Made by a program: the position numbers and the translations under genes. Below, one piece after another: positions 1 to 13,781 of a stretch of 64,000 nt of DNA (positions are counted from its first letter, which is position 1; every line of letters begins with the position of its first letter). This DNA is from Uloborus plumipes. Its lineage: Eukaryota; Arthropoda; Arachnida; Araneae; Uloboridae. Below the pieces are notes generated by a model. The model was given only the letters and a program-made list of their open reading frames with translations, had not been told where the DNA came from and searched no databases. Location of the stretch: assembly GCA_038373865.1 (NCBI GenBank), contig JAXGGA010003871.1:32111-96110 (forward strand), in the 5' to 3' direction.

Positions 1-773
1 TTTTTTGGTTATTTCGCTACAAGTAAATACAGTTTTTTTAACTAGCAATATGATTTTTAATTGAGCAAGATGACATTAAGATGTGAATGGTGTCACACTT
101 CGAGGGAGAGGGGCTTCTCAAGTTGTGACAGTCTGTGACAAGGGGAGGCAAGGGGTAACAAAAAGTGTGACATCATACAATTTTTAATATAAATATGGAA
201 ATGAAACATGATGTGACATTTGACAAGGGGGGAGGGAGGGAGGGTGTAAATGGGAAGGAAGAACAAAAATCTTGAAAAAAAGTTTGACATTATTTATGGA
301 GAGCCCCTTAAAATAAATTCTACTTTAAACTGAATTCAAAGTTTCAAACTCAGGGCCGCAGAAAACTTTTTGTAGCATTAAAGAAGCAACGTGATGGGTT
401 GCAAATATGTAAAGAAAATTTAATTTTTCTCGTGTGATGCTGCAACCCTGAAAAGAAAATTTTGATGCTTATACTGAATAACTCAAGAAAACATTTTTGA
501 GTGTAATTCTTTTTCGAATGAAAAAAGATAGGCTTTAGTTTCAAGTTATAGCTATAGTTAGGTTATCAAATCAAAAGAAAAATTAAATTATCTCTGATAT
601 TTGGCATTCTTCAGCTTTTAGGTGCGTCTTTTGCAGACGAAAGTGCTAAAAGGTATTTAGTGAGTGAATAAATAACACTTGAATCATTTTCGAACTTTTA
701 AATTCTGTAACGGTGACGTCTCAAGAAAATGCAACTCTAAGAACTGTTGAAGAAAATAAATACCTTTGTGCGA
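1..773. other. AT-rich non-coding stretch
   Basis: No gene, RNA or element end is recognisable. There is a short purine-rich run of GGGAGGGAGGGAGGG type near 229-244. The open frames here are short and low in complexity. Confidence 0.5.
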
Positions 774-1116
774 TAGATGTGAAGTTTATTCCAACGTTAG
801 AGATGCACAAATATGCAGGTATACCGCAGACACGTGTTTCGAGGCTACAAGGAGCCTCTTTTTCAATGCAAGAGGTGTGAGCTTTAGGATGAAGAGTCAT
901 CCGATAAAAGCAACACTTTCGAACAAAAGACAGTATAAATAGCAAGAACTGGATATTAACAAAACAAACAAGACAATGCTTAGAGCCGAAATTTATTACA
1001 TGAAACCATCAAGAAAAAACCGTTAAGAAATAAATTTCCAAAAGATCCCATAGATCATACACATTGTCAAAAAATGAAACCACTTATGAATAAATTAGCA
1101 ATAAATTTGCAAATAG

Positions 1117-1265
<149 letters not shown>

Positions 1266-1735
1266 GAAAAACAGCAGAAAGAAAACAGAATGAAATAAAC
1301 TGAAATAAAATTTTAAATTAATCAAAAAATATGAGCAAAAAATTGAAATGTAAAGATTAGCAACACGAAAAGCCAAAAGGCTAACAATTATAATTTATAC
1401 AAATGGACGCCAAACTGCAGAAAAATAAGGAATAGCATTTATATCGTTAACTAAGTCAGAACTGTTTTTCAAAATGTGGAAGGATTCCCAAAAATCAAGA
1501 TTTTGATTTTTGGGAATCCTTCCACATTTTGAAAAACAGTTCTGACTTAGTTAACGATATAAATGCTATTCCTTATTTTTCTGCAGTTTGGCGTCCATTT
1601 GTATAAATTATAATTGTTAGCCTTTTGGCTTTTCGTGTTGCTAATCTTTACATTTCAATTTTTTGCTCATATTTTTTGATTAATTTAAAATTTTATTTCA
1701 TTTTATTTCATTCTGTTTTCTTTCTGCTGTTTTTC

Positions 1736-1892
<157 letters not shown>

Positions 1893-2236
1893 CCTATTTG
1901 CAAATTTATTGCTAATTTATTCATAAGTGGTTTCATTTTTTGACAATGTGTATGATCTATGGGATCTTTTGGAAATTTATTTCTTAACGGTTTTTTCTTG
2001 ATGGTTTCATGTAATAAATTTCGGCTCTAAGCATTGTCTTGTTTGTTTTGTTAATATCCAGTTCTTGCTATTTATACTGTCTTTTGTTCGAAAGTGTTGC
2101 TTTTATCGGATGACTCTTCATCCTAAAGCTCACACCTCTTGCATTGAAAAAGAGGCTCCTTGTAGCCTCGAAACACGTGTCTGCGGTATACCTGCATATT
2201 TGTGCATCTCTAACGTTGGAATAAACTTCACATCTA

Positions 2237-4589
2237 AGAACTGTTATTTAGGAACTTCCAATGGGCAACTCTAAATATAACTAACTCTAAGAGCTTTTAA
2301 TGCAATTTAAAACCCAACTCGGTAGGAACTTTTAAAGCAATTCTGAACATAACTGAAGAAATTCAAATGAATTTGTCAGTGAAAAACCAGTCATATCTAA
2401 TCTTCGAAAAAAAAAAAAGAACGAAAATGTAATTTAACTTAATAATAAAATTAAAATTTGTAGGGAAATAAATTTCAAAAAGTTTCATTTTGATAAATGA
2501 TGTTTAGTTAAAAATATTAGTTCAGCTAGAAACAACGTTTATGTTGTAAAATGCATGTCTAAAACATAAAACAAAGATTTCTTTCAAATGAACTTAAATC
2601 GTTTTTCCGGGAAATCCTTCAAATGGCAAGAAATGCATTAATAACGAAAACTCATAACATATATTTTGCTTCTTGCAGTTATTCTGCGCAAGAAATAGGG
2701 TTGAGAAGTAACAAAATGAAATTTATCTTTGTTACTTTAGTGTTATTTACATATTTCCCTGTAGCTAAAAAAAGATTCTTTATAACTGTGAAACACATTT
2801 ATGCAATTTTCATTGCGAATGAATACTTTACCAGGAAGGATTTCTTCATTTATCATACAGTGAAGCAAAAGTAATCATTAATTTTAAAGTTGCTTTCTCA
2901 CCGGAATGGAAGCTTTGTGTCTCTGCTTGTTTGAAATTTCCCTACATCTCATAAGCACGCAAAAGGATGAAAAACTTGTTAAAAATAGTTTTATTTTGTT
3001 AATTTTACCCTTTTCCTTCTTTTTTATTAAATTTATTATGTCTCTGTTCGTAGTATTTACAAAATTTGAATCCCAAATTTAGTAAATATTTACATATATC
3101 TGAAAGGAAATTATAAATTAAAATCTTGCTTTTATTTGAAGAAAAAAGAAATAGTAACACTTATGATTCCAGTTAACAGTATGCAGGAAAAAAGGATGTT
3201 GAAATTTTCTGCAATGTAAGTATATTTCTAAAGGCAGCCATTCATTGAAAAATCTTTCCAATGAGATGGTTATCAAATATCTAATTAATAATGAAGCTTT
3301 GATCGTAATTGTAAATATATCTCACATTTTTGAGATAATTTTAGCTTAGTCACAAAACATCAGCATCGAAAAATAATCGAATGCAAAACATCGATGCCGC
3401 AACAAAAACACCGACATCAATGTTGAGCTCCTATTATGAGTATTTCGATAACTGAGAAACTTGCCTATCTTTCCTACTGTTGCCAAAGCAAACTATCTAT
3501 ATTTAGGAATGAAGCGATTACTCTTCGAAATTTTATGACAGCAAAAGTTTTTCAATTATATAAGTATTCCCATCGAGATAATGGATGCAGAAACCTAGAA
3601 GGATAAGTGGAACCTTGCTCACTTTCGCTATAAAAAAACTTTAAGTTCTGCCAAATAACTGTAATGGTTTGTCTCAGTTCTTGTGTTTTGATTCGTTGAC
3701 AAAATTGACTGATTTGAAAATTCTTTGAAAGGCGACGTGCACTCTCGCGGCGTCAGAAGAGCAGCACGCTAAAATCATCTTTGGAAAAAAGAACTTGCAA
3801 AACATTCTAAAGAAAACTAAACTTCCCTTTTTGCTAGTAAAGTAAATAAACAAGAAAATATTCCCACATGTCGTTTCTTTTTCCTTTCGTTACACTAATT
3901 ATTACGAAGAGCCTTGACCCGTTTTCTGGGAAGTTGAGACGACGCCCCTCGCCTTTTGTTCCATAGAGCACTTTCTTGCCTATCTGTACTAGGATGAGGT
4001 GGTAAGAATGTGGTTCATCTTCAGAATCTGGTTCAAGCGCCTCGTGTGGGCAGGAACACAACTCACTTTGTCTATAGATCTTTTTTTTTAATTTTCGATT
4101 TTCAGCAGGATTAGAAAAATCTGCATTTCATGAAAATAGTGCTGGTCCTTGTAATAGCTATAAGCTTCATAACTATAATTTGAAGGACATTTGTGGAGGC
4201 GTCTTTAGGTTTTCACAACTTTATCAGAATGCGGGTATTTTTTTCAGCTCACTTTTCCTTTGGTTATTTTAATTATACTGATTTACGCTCAAATGCAGCG
4301 CATCCGATTTAATTATTACTCTAGTGACACGAAAAAAATGGGACACAAGGACAATAGAACATTCGCAGGATGAAGAAAAGATAAGTTAACAAGAGGGAGG
4401 GGAAGAAAGTTTGAATCTTTATGCTAGATTCCGCCTGTTCTGTGCGTGGGATATTTATTTGTGATAAAAAAGAAAAATCTTACAAATATAATCCTTAAAT
4501 TAATAACAAATACCATTTTGGAGTGGTGTCCGGTTTGAAAATATCTCCTTCACTTCAGTTTATTTATTAAGTTATTTATTTTACTGTAG
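2237..4589. other. AT-rich stretch, no firm gene
   Basis: Short AACTCTAA-type repeats lie just right of the palindrome (about 2234-2300). A minus-strand open frame at 3834-4058 has fairly balanced codon use (charged, SEDE-containing) but no ATG and no good splice acceptor. A plus-strand ATG at 2716 opens a hydrophobic start in a short frame. Neither can be called a gene. Confidence 0.4.
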
Positions 4590-4807
4590 GACCAGAACAA
4601 ATTAAATTTGATGCGATAGAGAAATTTGTAAACAAGCAAACAGAAAGTAAGGTCAATTTGAGAGCACTGGTAAACGTGGTTTGTGGCACTCAAAGTTTAG
4701 GATCTACAATTGCAAAGGGAGTACGGGGCACTGTTAATAGTTTGTTTCTTTCTTCTATGAAGAAGGTCAAAGATTCCCAAACATTTTTGATTCGCCGCAT
4801 TTTTTGA
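4590..4807 (+). CDS. candidate terminal exon, unknown protein
   Basis: A splice-acceptor-like sequence (TTATTTTACTGTAG) ends at 4589. It is followed by a 71-codon open frame read from 4592 to a TGA at 4805-4807. There is no ATG near the start, so it would be a 3'-terminal coding exon. The peptide is charged and amphipathic (begins PEQIKFDAIEKFVNK, ends SQTFLIRRIF) and less AT-biased in residue content than chance frames nearby. I recognise no family. It could also be a transposon remnant or chance: an open frame of this length is uncommon but not excluded in a 64 kb AT-rich window. Confidence 0.25.
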
Positions 4808-5468
4808 AAAATTAGAACTTTCTCGTGGTACTCTCGTCTATCTCTTTTACATAAACATATGTTGATGACATAGGAACTTCGCGGCCCCCTTCACTATTCT
4901 CTGCTGCACTCAAGGGTGCTGCGGTACTCACTTTGGGAACACATAAAGTTAATAGCTCCAAAGTCAACTTTACGCTCACGGAATAAATACCACAGGAAAA
5001 CTTCCCACTTAAACTATTTGCTGTTATTTGTTTAAACCCCTTTAAACTTATTAGCTATTTACTGGGATGAATAGTCAATTGTCCGCTTGCTTTGTTTTTC
5101 TGGGCAGTTACATTTTGCGTACCATTTTACAAAAAAAAAAAAAAGAAAAACTTTTGTCAGCCTAACCCGGTCTACCGCCTTTAGTTAATTAGTTTTTTCT
5201 TAACTGCTGCCACTGTACCTAAATACTTAAAGTAACTAACTATGAAGCTTTATTACTTAATTGGTTGGTCTATAAGTCAGTGCCCGGAATAATTACTGAG
5301 GGATTATTCGGATTCAAACAAACATTTGGTTTAGATAATTCTAAAAATTTTATCTGAAGCAGTCAGTAACGAATAAAGAAGATGATATATTGATTTTCTT
5401 TTATCAAAGCAATCATTAGAATTATTGAGATCGATGCAGTCAATATAATAAGCTACAATAACCGTCTT

Positions 5469-6014
5469 ACTGCACTTCAAAAATAAAGTGTTGCTTTTAC
5501 TTTATAATATTGGCAGCAGAGGTTCTAGTTTGAAACTGTAAAATGCAGAGTGATAAGCTAAAACCAGCAATTCCATAGCTTATTACCGTAAAGTCGGGTT
5601 ACTTGGACCCTAGGGGGTTACTTGAGCCCATTACAGTAAAATGATAAAATCTGGGTTTGGTACTTACTAGTTGAAGACTTGCACGTAGTTCCTCGTTTCT
5701 CCGCTAAGTAGAAGCACTCTGCAGTCTCTAACGCTAGTACCAAACCCAGATTTTATCATTTTACTGTGGGCTCAAGTAACCCCCTTGTGGGTCCAAGTAA
5801 CCCGACTTTACGGTACTAAAAAACTAGTAATTTTACAGTTTATTACCACAATTTTACAGTTCATTACCATAAAACTATCTATATTATACTGTAAAAACAA
5901 CAGTATAATACTGCAAGCAGAGGTTCCTGCTTAAAACTGTAAATGCTCAGTAATAAACTGTAATATTAGTAATTTTAGTTTGTTACTGTAAAACAGCAAT
6001 TTTACAGTTTAATG
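5469..6014. repeat. TACAGT-repeat element, interrupted by a MITE
   Basis: This is a degenerate member of a family that recurs at 22182, 24841, 52964 and 55814. The head is a diverged form of CACTGCAAAAAATNAACTG. Then come TTTTACAGTATAATA-like sequence, a conserved GGCAGCAGAGGTTC block, and alternating ACTGTAAAATT / TTTTACAGTTTATTAC units. It is split by the element at 5586-5813. The family appears to be a non-autonomous TIR element whose body is made of short inverted ACTGTAAA units. Confidence 0.8.
5586..5813. mobile_element. 228 bp MITE, about 80 bp TIRs, TA target site
   Basis: The terminal inverted repeats begin CCGTAAAGTCGGGTTACTTG and extend about 80 bp on each side with few mismatches, around a unique centre of about 65 bp. 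TA flanks both ends (5584-5585 and 5814-5815), as for Tc1/mariner-type insertion. There is no coding sequence. It sits inside the TACAGT-repeat element and so is younger than it. Confidence 0.9.
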
Positions 6015-6455
6015 ACGTTAACCGGGGAATAACGTAAGCTGTAAATAATACGTTTTAGATGACAAAACACGCCGACGATTTTTAATAAAGTTCAATAGGA
6101 CTACTTTTCAATGCGAGAAAGTTTTAAACACAAACCTTTTGTGTATCTCGTCATTAAATGCATCCACCAGAATTTAACCGCAAGTTTTTGATAGTAAGTT
6201 CCTGAAGTGGAATTTTAAAAAGTGACGAAAACACACATTGTAGTGCCAAAGAAAGTAGTAGTGCTACCGGATATTACCGAAATTGACTCAAACGTTTAAC
6301 CTTTGAACAGACGAATCGGAAAGAAGCAGACACCTCCAAATAGGTTAAGAGGTGTGCTTTTTGTTTTCTCAAGTCACGTGGAGCAAACTCTTTTGTAAAG
6401 ATTCCAATAGTCACCCAAATTCTAAAGACATTTCATTCGCGGAATGTAAGACTGC

Positions 6456-6981
6456 TTGAACCCAGGGCGTAGTGGATCTTGTCTGATTCCTAGAGGGTGG
6501 GGCATTTTTTTACACCCCCGGGTGAAGAAAAACATTTATGCAACTGTTCTTTTCAAGATTCTATTGAGATTTAGAACCAGAAAGGTCATAGAATCCCTTG
6601 ACAATTTAAGATTTCGGATACTCCCAAACAGTGAAAATTTGTTTCCTGACCTTTGAGGATCGTGACTTTCATCTGAGATCTGTAGTACCCTATGGAATAT
6701 ATCTTCTGCATTTTGATTGGGCAGGATTTGCATTCGAGATTTGTTTCGCACTGTCAGGATGTCATTTCCCTGAAATGGAACGCCTAGATTTTCATAGTTT
6801 GTCAGTGCCACTTAACGTTTCCAGCTTTCACAACTTTGCAATAGTTGGTATTCACTGCAGCGGAAATGGCGGCCTGAGTGAACCCGCTTCATTCAGAAGG
6901 AATGACATCTATATAGACGTAAAGCTTTTAGGAAATCCAAAGATCGATGACGGCATTTTTCAAATTCTGAATGTAAAATAG
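6456..6981 (+). other. open-frame patch of unknown nature
   Basis: Overlapping open frames occur on both strands, the longest being plus 6631-6981 (116 codons; it contains phenylalanine-rich and histidine-containing stretches). The sequence is less AT-rich than its surroundings. No domain, good splice pair or start context is recognisable. It may be a decayed transposon or chance. Confidence 0.2.
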
Positions 6982-9900
6982 CTGTGTGAAAGAGATCAGG
7001 AAATACTTTCTACATTATTGAGGAATAAACAAAATTCTTAACATGTCATGTCACATTTTTGTGTTTACTGCTTGATGTAGTGAACGGGCACACATTCAAA
7101 TGAACATGTTGTTTTGGTTTATAATCAAATGAGAGATTGGTTTTGGCGATGGTTAATATATGTAAAAGTTGAAAAGAGCATTGATGGTAGCATATATTAA
7201 ATAGTCTCCGCATTGCAGATATGCGATGCGTATATTTGCTTCATTTATCTCTATTGCTCTTGCAGGCATATCTATATAAGAAATTCTATATTTGAGCAAA
7301 ACTAAGCAATTAGGCTAAATGAGGTTTTTTTAATAGGAAAAATGTGTTTAAACACTTGGATTACTTTTGTAAATTAATTCTTATCTAGGTGAAAAATGTA
7401 TTTAAGGTCTTTCATATTTTTGAGGTGAATGAGTCCAAAAACAATGGATAATAAATGCTGGCACATTAAAACTATTTTCTTAATGGTGTTTTAAAAACTT
7501 AATGTTGCACACAGATATAAATGTAAACGATATGCACTACTGTTAGCTATGAATAGTTCGGTTGTTAGTAATCATAAAATCATAAGTTTTTAGTAAGAAA
7601 AAAAGCATTGTGTGGAAACAGTTTATGAAAAAAAAAAAAAGAGTATGCAATTTAACAAGTGCGAAATGAGGAAGTGATGGGATGAAAACAAGAGTCTTTT
7701 AGAGCAAAGATTTATCAATTTTATCTCAATAATTTTCAAACAAAAGTCCTTTAACAGCAGAGGGACTTTATGATTGTGTCTTTTAGGTTTTGATGAATGC
7801 TTTTTATGCATGAATTACGCTGAGTAAGGCAAAGTATATTTGCGACTATCAGGTTGAAATGTATAGAAGATTGAAAAATTTAAAATAAAAAAAAACTTTG
7901 AGCAGTTGAAGATATGTGATTTCATAAAAGAAACACAAAATGTGAATGATAGAGTACATTCCCTTTTTTTAGCTTATGTATTATTATTGGAAAACCGTTC
8001 ATATTTCCAGAGAAGAACGGAGGGACACCGAGCTAGTTTGTTGAGTTTTTTATTTTAACAGCACATACATTATTTTTTTTTGCGGGTGATTAGAAAACCA
8101 AAAAATAGAAAAAATTGTTTATTAAAGAAAGATGTATCCCAAAAAATTTTCATTAGAAATCAGAAGTTCCGAAGAGTTCTACATCCAAGTAGAATTCCTT
8201 CTATCTCAACTGATCAAGTTACGCTAAATTAGAGCTCATTTAGAGGACAGGCTGACCTGTCCGACATTTTGGTTCCAAGACAGTCTTGGATCCAGCCTTG
8301 TTACAGGTATTTGAAACACGTTAATATTGTACCTGGTTTGCTTTGGCGTAAAATAATTTATGATTAGTTGGCTAAAGCACCACACTAGGTAAATTTAGAG
8401 CTATGACTTATTTCTCGAATTTAAAAACAGCTTATTGGGAAATGTTTCATGAAATTAGGACTATTTTCATATTGCACTTGTTTTCAGCTTGAGTTTATAA
8501 ACTGTTTTTGTTATATAGACAAAAATAGACAAATATCATTTATGCAGCTGCATTTCAAGCTTAGCTACCACTTTTCTGCAATTGAATACAGATATCAGTG
8601 GTTCCACGCCCACCGTTTTGACACCAAAATGTCGGATGAGTCAGCTCCCCTCTTATAGGACTTACGCTAAATAAAGTCTGTCGAAGCTAAGCCCTAAAAA
8701 TGGGAAACCTTTTTAACATAATATGGACAAAATTGTAGCCCTTTTTATGACTAAAAGGGTGGACAGTGTTTTTACTGATTATGATCCTAAGGAAACTTCC
8801 TCAAAGGTATTTTTAGAAACTAGTCAAAGTTTCAGAAAGCAGGAAAAAAAAAAAAGACCTACGAAGTCTTTAAAAATGTATTAAACCCTCAGAAATAGGA
8901 AGGTTCCGAACTTAAAATAAGTCGTTGAGATTAAATGTGTTGCAGAAATACTAAAGTTTAGATTTATTTTAGTTTGAAGGTTCACACATTTGAACTATTT
9001 TCCTGGGAGTCAAGAGAGGAATGTGAGGTTAGGTCAGAGTGCCAAATAAACTAACATTTAGCAACTGATGAATTGAACTGAGAAAAGTCTCAAAAACCTC
9101 AAAGATTTCGCAGCTTTAAAAGTTCATTCTCCACAATTTTATGCTTGCTTAAATTTAGCCTTGAATTTCATTATTTAACTTCGTTAGCAATTAACGGTGT
9201 ATAAAAGCACCATCATTTTTGTTTGTGGCATGAGTTAAAAAACTCATTCCACCAACCCAACCAAGACAGAGCAAGTGCAATAAAAACATTATAAAGAGAT
9301 AAGTGTAACTGAAATTAATTTAAAGATCAGTGAAAGAAATGCGTGAAAAAGCACATTATCTTATCCTAAAATGGGGTCGACTATTTATCTCTTTGCTTTT
9401 GTCTGAGTATTTGACTAATTGATACAGAAGTTAAAGGAAAGATCACTCGTTACGGGAAGAAGTATCTGCATTTAATTCAATGAAGAAGTGGCTCTGCACC
9501 AACTTGACCCAATTCTCACCTAGTTACATAAAAGACAAAAGGAAAAAGCTCACAAATTCGTTTCTCCCCGAGTTCCATAGATTCTGCGAACTTTCGCAAT
9601 TCAGGCAGAAAGGTCCTTTCAAGGTCAAACGGTCCTCATGTTCGTGGCTCATCTTTTTTCTCCTCCTCATTTCAGTGGGAAAAGTGATTTTAAGATTTTT
9701 AATGCCCTTGATTGTTCCATTGTTTTTTCCTAATTAGTTCTTTTTTAAATGAATATAGCTTTAAAACGTTAACGGAACTATGCAGGTAAAAAAGGAAGAA
9801 AATCCGTTGGAAAAAATTTATTGCTTGGTGCAGGTTGCGGAAAAGGGGATATAAAATATGTATTAATTGCATCATATTAAACAATAAGGATTGGGTTATT

Positions 9901-10028
9901 CGAATAGTAAACAATTACATAAAACAACATATTTGTTAAAATTTGGCAAGGCCTTTATTTCACTGCAAAATAAAGGTAAAATACAAATTTAAAATATTTT
10001 CTCCGAAGGGTAACTAGATAAAACCTAC
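6982..10028. other. AT-rich non-coding stretch with one weak inverted repeat
   Basis: Nothing gene-like is seen. A diverged inverted repeat (CCGACATTTTGG near 8257 against its complement near 8624) may mark an old MITE of about 430 bp spanning roughly 8228-8655. The target duplication is not clear. Confidence 0.35.
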
Positions 10029-10032
10029 TTAA

Positions 10033-10276
10033 CACGTTGACTGCCAAGCTACGAGATAACTCGTGGTATGCGAACTTAACTGTTGAGTCCACTTCGAGTT
10101 AGCTTGTAGTTCCTGGATTTGCGGTTTACATACATATTTGAGCGCAGATGTCATACTCTGGGGGACATATTTGACTTCGGTGAAGGTACCATAAAATCCT
10201 AACTCTCTCATCACACGTAGATTGGCTAGCCTTACTCCTAATCTATGATATGCTTTGTAGCTTGGCAGTCAACCTG
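10033..10276. mobile_element. 244 bp TTAA-flanked MITE (piggyBac-type)
   Basis: TTAA occurs on both sides (10029-10032 and 10277-10280). The TIRs are CACGTTGACTGCCAAGCTAC on the left and the matching CAGGTTGACTGCCAAGCTAC on the right. TTAA duplication with a 5' CAC/CCC terminus is the pattern of piggyBac superfamily elements (established knowledge). There is no coding capacity. Confidence 0.9.
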
Positions 10277-10280
10277 TTAA

Positions 10281-12150
10281 ATTCGTAAAAAGTTAGGAAT
10301 GTTTATCGACTGAAGCTTTTAAGTGGTAAATTAAGTATTTTTCTCGAAAAATTACTAATGAATTTTTAAAGAGGTAGTAAATCTACGTCTATAAGCGAGT
10401 CTGTATCTTTTATACCATGAATTCAATTACTGCGTTTTGACAAAATCAAACCGAACAAAACTGAGTCTCATTTTACAAAATCTACATGTTTAACTAATTT
10501 GATAAATCATTACAATAAAAATTTAAACAATCTTCACCGAAAATTTTAATAAAACCCCACGCTTTGTCTATCGCAAATGAAGCTTTTAACTACTATAATA
10601 TTTTAAATACAAGTAGTAAAATTTAGAAACTTTCAAAGAATATAAAACGTTTCTACAGCCTACAGCAGAAAAATTGAACTGAAAAAACATTTAAGCGTTA
10701 GCTCTAAGTTGCTAGAAACAATAACAAGACAAAAACATTCAACAAAATCACACTGATATCAATATAAGGAGATACTACAAAATTACAAGAATCAAAATTG
10801 AAGTAATAAGGTAGAAGTAATCTGGTATTTCCCTAAAGACACACTAGTCCACGTGTTGCTACACGTGCATTTAATGTTCTTATGTTGTATTTTTTCACAT
10901 TACTTCAATTTTAATATTCGTAATGGTTCTAATTTTGTAGTGATTCATTGAAATATTTTTTTTTCTTTTATATCTGAAAAAATATTAAATAAAAATTCCG
11001 ATAAAAAGTGGCAACTTTATTTTTGGATGGTCGTAAAAGTAATTTTCAAAAAATGTTGCTCAATATTTCCTGTTTTAAAATCTTTCCTTCGTTCAGACAT
11101 CAAGGTCTACATGTTGCTTATCAAGTTATAAATAAGTTTTACAACTCATTCAAAATGCCTAAACAGTGACCAAAAGATAAATGCTCCTTAAGTTTCTTCT
11201 GAGACAATTAAGATGACTGACTGCCCGAAGCTCTAACTATGTTGATAAAACTCCACGTGTCTTGACTGTATATGGTTTCCTAGAATTCATTTTGAATCCT
11301 CTTTAGAAAGTAATTGTTCGTATCTGCGCGAATTTAACGGAAGCTGTTTATTGTTCAACAATAATTTTCTTCTTCTGCAAGTAATTGCTGCAGTGAAATA
11401 GTTTGATGCGCTGTTACAGCGATGAATATAAAATGATGTTATTCATCTCGAAGCGAAACAAGTAATATTCTTTCTGAATGAATGTGGAAACAAGTTTTAA
11501 GAAATTGAAGATATAATTTACTTTGTTCTAGACTGGGCCAGAATAAATTGAGTCTCTGTAACCATACGGCTGCGTAATTGTTACTAGTGACCTAAGACTG
11601 ATACAATATTAAAAGCGGACAATACATTACCGCGTGTGTAGACATGTATGTTTAACGTGATGGCCCTAGTCGAATTAAATTTAATTTATTCTTAATACAA
11701 TCCATAATCACCTTACAGTGGAGTACAGTTTCTATAAAGTCTTCGGGCGAATTTTAAAAAAAGAAAAATGCCCCTGTTTTGAGGACCATAAGTTTCTGGA
11801 AACGGATAACTTTTTTCTTTGCATTTTTTACCAACTTCATAATGAATTTTCAGGTAGTTCAGGATATAGCTGACTTATAATATGATCCATAATTGAAAAA
11901 TCGTCTGGTTACTTTACTTTGTAAAAGGAGATGTATTCTATTTGCCGAGAGAAAAATATTTATTCAAGCATTTTACGTTGTTTATAAAAACGTCAAACAG
12001 TTTAGCATAAAATATTTTGCTTGAGCTAAATGATAGCATAAGGTGAAAATTGCACATATAAAATGCCTAAAATTGGATACGAGAGATATATATGTATTAG
12101 TTTGTCTGTGGTTTAAGCTTATAGTGAAAATGACAAAGACTTGTAAGGTG
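10281..12150. other. AT-rich non-coding stretch
   Basis: No gene was found. A diverged palindrome of about 180 bp lies at 10767-10948 (ACTACAAAATTA and AAAATTGAAGTAAT, each with its complement), perhaps an old MITE. Confidence 0.4.
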
Positions 12151-12154
12151 TTAA

Positions 12155-12820
12155 GGCTACAGTGGACAAATAAAATGGATTTTTTTCAATAATTGATTTA
12201 CATGTCTAAAACTTTGTGTGCTTGTATTATTGTATATTTACGACATCTAAAAGCATAAACAACACAAATTAGTGCAAAAACAATGAATATTTTTTTTCAA
12301 ATTTCAAATTTAAATATTTTTTTAACAAAATTTCAAAATGTTCCAGGCGTCGCAATTTTTTTTCAAACTTTGAATTTCCACTTAATTTCCAATCATTAGG
12401 CATGACTGCATAAAACAATGCATTACATGCAATGTTTCATGTGATAGTTTATAAAAGATGGCTGAAAATGAAAATTTATATGATTTTTTCAACTGAAAAT
12501 TTTTATTTTCAGCCATCTTTTATAAACTATCTCATAAAACATTGCATATAATGCATTGTTTTGTGTCATCATGCCTAATGATTGGAAATTAAGTGGAAAT
12601 TCAAAGTTTGAAAAAAAAATTGCGCCGCCTGGAACGTTTTGAAATTTTGTTAAAAGAATATTTAAATTTGAAATTTGAAAAAAAGTATTCATTGTTTTTG
12701 CACTAATTTGTGTTGTTTATGCTTTTAGATGTCGTAAATATACAATAATACAAGCACACAAAGTTTTAGACACATAAATCAATAATTGAAAAAAATCAAT
12801 TTTATTTGTCCACTGTAGCC
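12155..12820. mobile_element. 666 bp long-arm TTAA-flanked palindromic MITE
   Basis: TTAA lies at 12151-12154 and 12821-12824. The TIRs begin GGCTACAGTGGACAAATAAA and continue as a nearly full-length inverted repeat (about 318 bp per arm, a few substitutions and indels) around a centre near 12488. The open frames at 12489-12692 and 12717-12932 are mirror images of left-arm sequence and not genes. Confidence 0.92.
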
Positions 12821-12824
12821 TTAA

Positions 12825-13777
12825 ATGGCGTAATTTACGGTATAACTGCATACTCCATGTCCGTGTTTCGGAAGAATAAATTAAAACATTTAGCTTGGCA
12901 GTATAATTTAGGGACGTTTTATTCTTGGACAAAACAATATTCAGTTTCTGAAAATGAAAAAAAAAAAAAAAGATTTAGTAGGCGAATTGTTTGAAAGGTA
13001 CTAAGATTTTGGAATAAAGAAAAATGTCTTAAAAGGAGATCGGCAAAACAGTTTAATTTTGCTAAGGGACTATTACACTCTGTATAGTTTGAAGAAGTGA
13101 GAAAATTCTATGCGCGATTTTCGATGAACATTTTCATTGTAATTTGATGTCTTACCACTTCTTATTTAATTTTAGTGTCCGGATGAATTTAAAGCTGATC
13201 GGTACCAGTTTCATCATCCCATTATGATGCCCTCCTACACTTTTTTCAGCTTTATTTTACAGCAAGAAACAACAATCTATTAAATAACAAAACAAAGTAT
13301 CAATTGACAGTAAATAATTACAATCTATGAGTAGAGTCTTCGATCTTGGCCTTGCAACTACACAATTTGCATCCTTAATAGCTGACTGCTAAGGCAAATG
13401 ATGCCCGGAAGGACATCCCATAAAAGCTTCCTGCACCCCTGGCATATATGATGTTCCAATAATGCGCGCATGAGGAAATACGAGGCCAGATAACATTGAA
13501 TTAATTATTTCACTTATGGAAGCAATCGATATTCTACTCTGGGGCATGTTATTATGTTAGATTTTGGCATCTTTCAATGTAAATATGAAGGAAGTTATTT
13601 GTTAAGGATAAGTGAAGACGCGCAAGTTGTTTTGGAAACAGTTGCATGCGATTTACTATTTCTGTGGGAAGAGGCAGACTTCACACTTTTTCAAGTAGCC
13701 TAAAGTTTCAGGCATAGCTCCTGGGACGCTGCTGGAAATTATTTCCGGCGTGAAGTCTGGCCAAATGTTTTCCTTAT
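12825..13777. other. AT-rich stretch, possible old coding relic
   Basis: Around 13340-13480 the sequence becomes GC-richer and the minus strand is open in two overlapping frames, but with stops. It may be a decayed transposon. No other feature is visible. Confidence 0.3.
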
Positions 13778-13781
13778 TTAA

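Noticed and set aside
2716..2874. Secreted peptide precursor beginning MKFIFVTLVLFTYF
   Set aside because: Hydrophobic frames are common in AT-rich DNA; there is no mature domain, cysteine pattern or splice support.
3834..4058. Minus-strand coding exon (EPDSEDEPHSYHLILVQ)
   Set aside because: The peptide looks protein-like, but there is no ATG, the upstream sequence has no polypyrimidine acceptor, and no homologue is recognised.
13340..13500. Coding relic on the minus strand
   Set aside because: Two frames are partly open but each is broken by a stop and no motif is recognisable.
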